This document shows positions 58,182 to 64,000 of a stretch of 64,000 bases of DNA, in pieces. A model generated the notes under the pieces. That model worked only from the letters and a program-made list of their open reading frames with translations. It had not been told where the DNA came from and made no database searches. Position 1 is the first letter of the stretch, and the number at the start of each line of letters is the position of its first letter. Position numbers and translations under genes: made by a program. Source of the stretch: Roseivirga sp. E12 (GTDB taxonomy: Bacteria; Bacteroidota; Bacteroidia; Cytophagales; Cyclobacteriaceae); assembly GCF_017592825.1 (NCBI RefSeq), contig NZ_JAGFMD010000002.1, positions 62,001 to 126,000 on the forward strand, read 5' to 3'.

Positions 58182-59489
58182 ATGGCTAATATCCTTCCAT
58201 TTCGCGCTTGGCGATACAACAACGAATTATCATCATCCATTGGACAATTAACCTCTCCATTGTTTGATGTTATCTCTCAGCAGCAAAGAGATGCTCTCTA
58301 TCAGAACCCTCATAACAGCATCCATCTGAGTGTACCATTACACGGAGAAACACCGGACGATGCCCATGGTACAATAGAAAAATGGAAAGCTGATGGAATC
58401 ATTGAACAAGATCCCCTGCCCGGAATTTATGTCTATTATCAACATTTCTCATTACCGGGTAGTAACAAAGACTATACAAGGAAGGGATTTGTAAGCTTTA
58501 TTGAAGCCACAGATTGGGGCCAACCTGACTCTGAAATTTTACGCCATGAGAATACAATGCCCCACTCGGTTTCGGACAGAGTGGAAGTATTGAAGGCAAC
58601 AGAGCTCAACGTTAGCCCAACTCATGGGCTATACTTTGATCCGGCCTTTGAGCTCGAGCAATACATGGATGAGAGCATGCTGAATCCAATATATGAGACC
58701 GAGGATTATCAAGGAGTTCGAGATGTACTCTCCGTCATTCATGATAAAAGCATTATTCAAAAGTTTATTGACAAACTTGGAAGAGAAAAAGTAATTCTGG
58801 CTGATGGACACCACAGACTGGAAAGCTCTATCATTTACAGGAAAGAATTAATCGCTAACGAAGAAGCCAATACTGGTAAAGAGGGGTACAACTACCATAT
58901 GATGTATCTCACCAATGGAGAAGCAGATGACTTAAGGATACTACCAACTCATCGACTCATCAGTGACCTTGAAAATTTCGATAAGGCCGAGTTTTTTAAG
59001 AAGTTAGAACCAAACTTCATTATCAAACCGTTGGAGAACCCCAATGATGTAACGGAAATCATATTGGGCAAACCTTGGGCATTTGGGCTTCTATTTGGTG
59101 ATGAGGCCTATAAGGTTCGATTAAAACCTGAGGTCATTGACCATATTGAGTGGTCTTTTCCCAATGTGATTAAAAAGTTAGACCTCACTGTTATGCACTA
59201 TTTCATAATCGAAAAAGGTCTTGGCATTCTAGGTAAGGATCAACGAAACTCGAGGAATATTACTTTCGAAAGAAACTTTGCCAACTGCCTAACAAAAACG
59301 ATTAGAGGAGAAGCTCAATTCGCTATTATCACTCAGGACATTTCCATGGAGATGGTAAAAAAAGTCTGCTACTCTGGTCATACACTTCCTCAAAAATCTA
59401 CGTATTTCTACCCTAAAGTGATTTGCGGTTACCTATTTGGATCAATCAAAAATGATGAATTTGAACTACCATTTGATCCTGGCTTCTAA
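58182..59489 (+). CDS. DUF1015 family protein
   Basis: A 435-aa protein starting LPFRAWRYNNELSSSIGQLTSPLFDVIS and containing ILADGHHRLESSIIYRKE, both characteristic of DUF1015. In many bacteria it clusters with serA and serC and is thought to act in serine metabolism. Here it is next to accC (2-base gap) while the serine genes lie elsewhere in the window. The biochemical role is not established. Confidence 0.85.
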   Translation: MANILPFRAWRYNNELSSSIGQLTSPLFDVISQQQRDALYQNPHNSIHLSVPLHGETPDDAHGTIEKWKADGIIEQDPLPGIYVYYQHFSLPGSNKDYTRKGFVSFIEATDWGQPDSEILRHENTMPHSVSDRVEVLKATELNVSPTHGLYFDPAFELEQYMDESMLNPIYETEDYQGVRDVLSVIHDKSIIQKFIDKLGREKVILADGHHRLESSIIYRKELIANEEANTGKEGYNYHMMYLTNGEADDLRILPTHRLISDLENFDKAEFFKKLEPNFIIKPLENPNDVTEIILGKPWAFGLLFGDEAYKVRLKPEVIDHIEWSFPNVIKKLDLTVMHYFIIEKGLGILGKDQRNSRNITFERNFANCLTKTIRGEAQFAIITQDISMEMVKKVCYSGHTLPQKSTYFYPKVICGYLFGSIKNDEFELPFDPGF

Positions 59490-60024
59490 GTCTCCAAGGC
59501 GTCAAGAATTGTTAAAAAGTCTGGGTTTAGAATTCGAGATCAGTGTCAAAGAAGTTGATGAGTCCTTCCCACCTGACTTGACTTGTTTAGAAGTGGCCGA
59601 GTACCTGGCACGCAAAAAGTCTCACGCGTTTGGAACGCTTAAATCAAAAGTTTTGGTAATTACTTCCGATACCACGGTTATCGTTGATTCCGAGATATTG
59701 GGAAAAGCGAAGAACAAGACTGAGGCTACATCAATGATAAAAGCGTTATCAGGCAGAACACATCAGGTAGCAACAGGTGTGTGTCTCAGAACTCAGAATA
59801 AAGAGGTCAGCTTCACAGAAATCACTTCAGTAACCTTTGACTCTCTAAGTGACGAAATGATCTCCTACTATATTGAAAGGTACAAACCATTTGACAAGGC
59901 TGGGGCCTACGGTATTCAGGAATGGATTGGAATGATTGGCATCAATAAAATTGAAGGTGATTATTATAATGTTATGGGTTTGCCACTCAATAGATTGTAT
60001 AAAGAACTAAGGCAATTCAAATAA
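59455..60024 (+). CDS. maf: Maf-family nucleotide pyrophosphatase
   Basis: The likely start is ATG at 59455 (MNLNYHLILASKSPRRQELL), overlapping the DUF1015 gene by 35 bases; an in-frame ATG at 59437 adds six residues. Maf motifs are LASKSPRRQELLKSLG, KSHAFGTLK..TSDTTVIVDSEILGKAK and GRTHQVATGVCL, followed by DKAGAYGIQEW. It probably hydrolyses non-canonical or dUTP/UTP/CTP-type nucleotides and has been linked to cell division. A terminator follows. Confidence 0.93.
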   Translation: MNLNYHLILASKSPRRQELLKSLGLEFEISVKEVDESFPPDLTCLEVAEYLARKKSHAFGTLKSKVLVITSDTTVIVDSEILGKAKNKTEATSMIKALSGRTHQVATGVCLRTQNKEVSFTEITSVTFDSLSDEMISYYIERYKPFDKAGAYGIQEWIGMIGINKIEGDYYNVMGLPLNRLYKELRQFK

Positions 60025-60047
60025 AAAAGGGGCGCTTGCCCCTTTTT
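60024..60047. terminator. Terminator between maf and the efflux adaptor gene
   Basis: A 10-bp stem (AAAAAGGGGC at 60024-60033 with GCCCCTTTTT at 60038-60047) and a GCTT tetraloop. It is symmetrical and sits between convergent genes, so it should work for both. Confidence 0.92.
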
Positions 60048-60069
60048 ACATTATTTTTTTAATCTTTTC

Positions 60070-61455
60070 TTATTTCGTACTAGCCAAAGGCTTCTTACTT
60101 TCTATCTTTTCAACCAAGTCTCCAGTCTTTAATCGTTTCGATACAACAAAGAATGGACCTGAAATCACCTGATCACCTTCATTAAGACCTGAAAGTATCT
60201 CAATGTTGTCATAGTCACTGATACCAGTCTTAACTTCAACCATCTTTGCTGTTCCGCCATCGTTAATAAAGACTACTTCTTTGATGTCTGCTTTCTCTTC
60301 AGGTTTAGCATTGGCATTAGTTACTCTTGGCTCATCATCATCGTTATCTTCAAATCGATTAGCTTCTGCCTTAGCAAGTTTAGGGTTTCTAGTCGTTACG
60401 GCAGCAAGAGGCACAGACAAAACGTTAGTTTTGGTAGTAGTGATTATCTCAACACTTGCCGTCATACCTGGACGAAACGGTGAAGGCCCTTGAATTTCCG
60501 AGAGAAGATCATTAAAACTGTCATTCAAAATTCGAATTTCAACTTTAAACTCAGTAACCGCATCCGCTGAAGCTTTCGGGTTAGCAGTATTAGCTATTGC
60601 TGTCACCACACCTTTGAACTTCTTGTCCATCGAGGTATAAGAATCTACATCGATAATCGCAGTATCTCCCTCATTTACACGAATGATATCATTCTCATTC
60701 ACGTCTACCTGAACTTCCATTTGATTGAGGTCTGCAAGTCGCATCATTTCTGTACCAGCCATTTGCTGTGTACCAACCACACGTTCACCTTGCTCAACAT
60801 TGAGTTTCGAAATAGTACCCGTTGCTGGGGCTCTAACAGTTGTCAATCGAACATTCTCTTCTGCCTCAGCAACTGTTGCCTCGCTAGACTTGATGATAAA
60901 CTCAGCCGCTTTGACACTCTGCTCAGCAGCATCAAGATTATATTTAGCAACCTCGTAATTAGCTTTCGCAGTCTCATAATCAGCCTCAGAGATTACGTTC
61001 TCCTTTTTTAACTGTTCAGACCTCTTGAAAGCCAATTCCGCTTGTTTCAATTGTGCCTCACTTCTGAATTTACTAGCCTTTGAAGATGCTAAATTCGCTC
61101 TCTGTTGATTCAGGTTAGCCCGAGTTCTATCAAGTGCAGATTGAAGGTTGTCAGGTCGGATCTTCACTAAGATCATACCTTCCACTACATCATCGCCCTC
61201 TTCAACGTTCAATTCTATTATTTCCCCTGCAACGTCAGGACTAATTGCAATTTCCGTCACTGGCTGAACTACACCAGAGGCTGTAACTTTTTCAACTATG
61301 GTTACACGACCTGCCTCGGCAAATTCCACCTTGATGGTTTTCTCTCCACCAATAACGCCAGCCTGTTTTCCAACAATGGCAAACACCAATACTAGGACTA
61401 CTAGTACAAGTAATATCCAAACGATCTTATTTGATCCTTTTTTCTTCTTAGTCAT
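60070..61455 (-). CDS. HlyD/MacA-type efflux periplasmic adaptor
   Basis: A 461-aa protein with an N-terminal membrane anchor (about 10-30) and a biotinyl-lipoyl-like domain (VTASGVVQPVTEIAISPDVAGEI). A long coiled-coil hairpin (about 110-200, rich in A, E and K) is followed by the second lipoyl half (VRAPATGTISKLNVEQGERV) and a beta-barrel. It would link an inner-membrane pump to TolC. It lies 4 bases after the TolC-like gene. No ABC or RND pump gene adjoins it, so the pump must be encoded elsewhere. Confidence 0.92.
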   Translation of the reverse strand: MTKKKKGSNKIVWILLVLVVLVLVFAIVGKQAGVIGGEKTIKVEFAEAGRVTIVEKVTASGVVQPVTEIAISPDVAGEIIELNVEEGDDVVEGMILVKIRPDNLQSALDRTRANLNQQRANLASSKASKFRSEAQLKQAELAFKRSEQLKKENVISEADYETAKANYEVAKYNLDAAEQSVKAAEFIIKSSEATVAEAEENVRLTTVRAPATGTISKLNVEQGERVVGTQQMAGTEMMRLADLNQMEVQVDVNENDIIRVNEGDTAIIDVDSYTSMDKKFKGVVTAIANTANPKASADAVTEFKVEIRILNDSFNDLLSEIQGPSPFRPGMTASVEIITTTKTNVLSVPLAAVTTRNPKLAKAEANRFEDNDDDEPRVTNANAKPEEKADIKEVVFINDGGTAKMVEVKTGISDYDNIEILSGLNEGDQVISGPFFVVSKRLKTGDLVEKIESKKPLASTK

Positions 61456-61459
61456 CTTC

Positions 61460-62914
61460 TTAATCTAATGTAATTGGGTTACCTAAATAAAAATCTAAAA
61501 TCTTTACTCTAAAAATGTATTCGTACTTGGCACGAACTAAGTCAGTTCTAGCCGCAAATAAGTTGTTACTCGCTACCTGATAGTCTACAAAGTTTACATC
61601 GCCAACGTTATATCGTTGCTCTGTTGCCCTGAAAGACTCTTCTAATGCAGTCACTCTTTTACCAGTAGCTTCATAAGACTTAAGGCTTGCCAATGCATTG
61701 TTATAAGCAGTTTCAATGGATTGCCTTAATTGATTCTTTACGTTTTGTGCTGTAATCTCCGCACGTTGCTTATTAATCTTAGCACGCTGCAAGTTGGATG
61801 TGTTAGAAAGTCTACTGAAAATTGGTACACTGAGGTTTACTCTGACTGACTGTCCCAGGTTGTCGTTGAATTGATCAATAGTACTGTAGGAGTCACTAAA
61901 GACAGGAACCGTTTCTTGAGATGCATCAACAAACACTCTATCCCCTGTGCCCTGAACGAAGCCTATGTCTCGAGCCGGAATGTTCACTAATTGACTCCCC
62001 TGTAATTGGCGAGCTCTATCTGAATAGTTAGTAGATATACTACCGCTTACACTCAATGAAGGCAGGAAAGCTCCACGAGCAATTTTTTCGGCTAGATCAT
62101 TACTCTTGATACCTAAATCTGCGCTTTTAACCTCGGGCTGATTTTCAACAGCTACTTCATATACATTTGATGGAGTTTCTAAAGACATTGCAACATCATC
62201 AACTGCCAATTCAGGTGCAACGATATTCAATGTCTCATCGGCAGGCATCTGCATAGACTGCTTCAAGTTAAGCATAGCTAGATTCAGATTGTTTTCGGCA
62301 TTAACTACTTGGACCTCATTAGAAGCATTTTGAGATTCTAGGTCCAATTCGTTAGTCAAAGGAAGCGATCCGGCAGCGACAAGTTTCTTTGTTCTTTCGA
62401 GCTGATTCTTTGTAACCTCTAATTGGAATTTTGCATTTTCCAATTGCTCTCTATTGAGCAGTACGTTCAAAAAATTGGTAGCCACAGTCAGGCCGATATC
62501 ATTTTTAGCTTTTTGCAAATCGAACTCGCTTGCTTGAAGGTTCAATTCATTCTGCTTAATTGTATTAAGGAGAATTCCTCCTTGATACAAGGTGACGTTT
62601 GAACTTGCCGACAATCCACTGGTCAGGATGTCCTGACTTAAGAAAGAGTTGGATACTGGGTCAATTGTTCTACCAAATGACTTACCGACACTTCCGCCTG
62701 CACTCAAATTTGGGAGACGGGCAAACTTGGATTGTTTAACCGCAATTTCATTCTGAAGCTGTGTAAGTTGATTATTCCTAATGGTCAAGTTATTTTCCCA
62801 AGCATAGCTAACACACTCTTCGAGTGTCCATTCTGTTTTTGAGTCTTGACCGAAGGCCAGATTCCCCATAAAAAGGAGCACCAGGCCGAAATAGAGTTTT
62901 TGTCTGAATTTCAT
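61460..62914 (-). CDS. TolC-family outer-membrane efflux protein
   Basis: A 484-aa protein with a signal peptide (residues 1-22, ending AFGQ). The TolC start WTLEECVSYAWENNLTIRNNQLTQ follows, then two long helical repeats and inserted beta segments, and near the end EQRYNVGDVNFVDYQVASNNLFAARTDLVRAKYEYIF. It would form the outer-membrane tunnel used with the adjoining adaptor. It starts 10 bases after sdaAB ends; whether they are co-transcribed is unclear. Confidence 0.92.
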   Translation of the reverse strand: MKFRQKLYFGLVLLFMGNLAFGQDSKTEWTLEECVSYAWENNLTIRNNQLTQLQNEIAVKQSKFARLPNLSAGGSVGKSFGRTIDPVSNSFLSQDILTSGLSASSNVTLYQGGILLNTIKQNELNLQASEFDLQKAKNDIGLTVATNFLNVLLNREQLENAKFQLEVTKNQLERTKKLVAAGSLPLTNELDLESQNASNEVQVVNAENNLNLAMLNLKQSMQMPADETLNIVAPELAVDDVAMSLETPSNVYEVAVENQPEVKSADLGIKSNDLAEKIARGAFLPSLSVSGSISTNYSDRARQLQGSQLVNIPARDIGFVQGTGDRVFVDASQETVPVFSDSYSTIDQFNDNLGQSVRVNLSVPIFSRLSNTSNLQRAKINKQRAEITAQNVKNQLRQSIETAYNNALASLKSYEATGKRVTALEESFRATEQRYNVGDVNFVDYQVASNNLFAARTDLVRAKYEYIFRVKILDFYLGNPITLD

Positions 62915-62923
62915 GTTTAATTT

Positions 62924-63601
62924 TTAAAAATCGATGTCTGGAATAAATATGACCTCTCTAATCCAATCCAAATGTTTTAAATAATCTACGGTGACGGTCG
63001 GTGGTTTAGAGTCCATCTCTATCACGTGACACGCCTTATCATTTTTACCCTTCCTGTTGACTGACATAGAAGCAATATTACACTCGTCATTTGCCAGTAC
63101 TGTGGCGATAAATGCTATGGCTCCTTTTCTATCATTCGCCAAAAGTATCATAGTAGTAAGGCCAGCATTGAAGCCAACATTAAAACCATTCACCTCTGTA
63201 ATCTTAATCACGCCTCCACCGCGGCTTTCTCCTACCACCTCAATCTTTCTATCCCCAGCTTGAGCAACAACCCTAACCGTGTTTGGGTGCATAGTTGATG
63301 CATTGCCAACTGATCGAAATTTGAAATTGAAATTCGCAGTTTCAGCCTCATCAAAGGCTGTTTTAATTCTGGCATCATCAGTCAGAAAATCAAGCAATCC
63401 TGCAATAATAGCCCTATCACTTCCGTGCCCTTCGTAGGTTCTGGCGAAAGAATTGTAAAATGTGATGTTTGCTTCTTCAGGTTGCTTACCTAAAATCTTT
63501 CTTGCCACACGACCAATTCTAACAACACCAGCTGTATGCGAACTTGAAGGACCGATCATTACTGGTCCTATCATATCAAAAACACTACTCTGGTCTGCCA
63601 T
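62924..63601 (-). CDS. sdaAB: L-serine ammonia-lyase beta subunit (iron-sulfur type)
   Basis: A 225-aa protein with the SdaA beta signature VFDMIGPVMIGPSSSHTAGVVRIG and a C-terminal ACT domain (from about 145). The separate alpha subunit carrying the iron-sulfur cluster is not in the window. With it, the enzyme converts serine to pyruvate and ammonia. It lies 60 bases from the divergent class IV aminotransferase gene. Confidence 0.93.
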   Translation of the reverse strand: MADQSSVFDMIGPVMIGPSSSHTAGVVRIGRVARKILGKQPEEANITFYNSFARTYEGHGSDRAIIAGLLDFLTDDARIKTAFDEAETANFNFKFRSVGNASTMHPNTVRVVAQAGDRKIEVVGESRGGGVIKITEVNGFNVGFNAGLTTMILLANDRKGAIAFIATVLANDECNIASMSVNRKGKNDKACHVIEMDSKPPTVTVDYLKHLDWIREVIFIPDIDF

Positions 63602-63684
63602 TATGAATGCGAAATTAAGTTTTCAATATTAGAGAAATAAGTCGTTGCCAAATTTCTATTATGTTTGAAAGGTTAATACCCTCC

Positions 63685-64000
63685 ATGAAAGCGATATTTA
63701 ACTCTCGAATTATTGAAACTTCCGATTACCTGATCAAAACCAGCAATCGGTCATTTTGTTATGGAGACGGGCTCTTCGAAACAATTGTTACAGGTGCTAA
63801 GAGAATTAACTTAGTTGAAAAACACTTGCTCAGACTTAAAAGAGGATGCAAGGTCCTAGGAATAGATTTTCCACTCTCATTGGAGCTTGATTCTTTTACC
63901 AAAATGGTTAAAGAGCTACAAGACTTGAATGGCATATACGGTGATATCAGAACTAAAGTGGTCCTATGGAGAGACACAGGAGGACTATATACTCCTGAAC
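63685..64000 (+). CDS. Class IV aminotransferase / aminodeoxychorismate lyase-like (partial, runs off right edge)
   Basis: An open frame to the window end, 105 codons visible. It starts MKAIFNSRIIETSDYLIKTS at 63685; an in-frame ATG at 63661 would add MFERLIPS. The block NRSFCYGDGLFETIVTG and the later EKHLLRLKRGCKVLGI are the N-terminal domain signature of class IV PLP enzymes (PabC, D-amino acid or branched-chain aminotransferases). The PLP lysine lies beyond the window. The short-type N-terminus favours a PabC-like enzyme. Confidence 0.82.
   Translation, partial: MKAIFNSRIIETSDYLIKTSNRSFCYGDGLFETIVTGAKRINLVEKHLLRLKRGCKVLGIDFPLSLELDSFTKMVKELQDLNGIYGDIRTKVVLWRDTGGLYTPE

Overview
The window looks like chromosomal DNA of a marine-type Bacteroidota, probably of the order Cytophagales. 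I infer this from moderate GC, the near absence of Shine-Dalgarno sites, a short Hc1-like histone H1 gene, a DUF6913-type gene before dapA, an N-terminal phosphoserine phosphatase fused to phosphoglycerate dehydrogenase, and an alpha-oxoamine synthase of the sphingolipid/sulfonolipid type. No rRNA, tRNA, CRISPR array, IS element or phage gene was seen.

Region 1 (1-27,695, all minus strand) is one long surface-glycan cluster, most of it in overlapping or nearly abutting genes. Read in its own direction it starts with kdsC and kdsA (Kdo). An outer-membrane export lipoprotein (Wza type), a Wzc-type tyrosine kinase with a Tyr-Gly repeat tail and an MsbA/PglK-type ABC exporter follow. Next comes a pseudaminic acid block: pseB, pseC, pseF, pseG and pseI, interleaved with two methyltransferases, a PhyH-type dioxygenase, an aldo/keto reductase, a class III aminotransferase, a PurN-like formyltransferase, an ATP-grasp ligase and a PglD-CatB hybrid acyltransferase. 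The distal part holds an AsnB-like protein without the glutaminase cysteine, a surface-carbohydrate GT-B protein, a sulfotransferase, a GT4 glycosyltransferase and a second nonulosonate set (SpsF-type cytidylyltransferase, divergent NeuB-type synthase, KdsC-like phosphatase). It ends in a polysialyltransferase-like protein that runs off the left edge. Three PEP-condensing ulosonic acid routes (Kdo, Pse and a probable KDN-like 9-phosphate route) therefore sit in one cluster. The best candidate for something new is the modified Pse pathway: no classical PseH is seen, but formyl, ATP-grasp, methyl, dioxygenase and sulfate-transfer enzymes are present.

Region 2 (27,819-42,934) holds a penicillin-acylase family hydrolase, a small membrane protein, the serB-serA fusion, an amidohydrolase lipoprotein, and a LodB-like/LodA-like pair (a CTQ-dependent amine oxidase and its maturation flavoprotein). 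The pair is divergent from a kinase-aminotransferase fusion. A perfect 11-bp inverted repeat lies just upstream of lodA. An MFS transporter and a SerC-like aminotransferase follow.

Region 3 (43,038-64,000) is mostly ordinary housekeeping and envelope genes: a universal stress protein, a haem-binding protein, an MFS transporter, a P1 peptidase, MarR, an ECF sigma factor operon with a repeat-bearing membrane partner, xseA-xseB-ligA-DUF6913-dapA, histone H1-like, an alpha-oxoamine synthase, accC, a DUF1015 protein, maf, an HlyD/TolC efflux pair, sdaAB, and the start of a class IV aminotransferase at the right edge.
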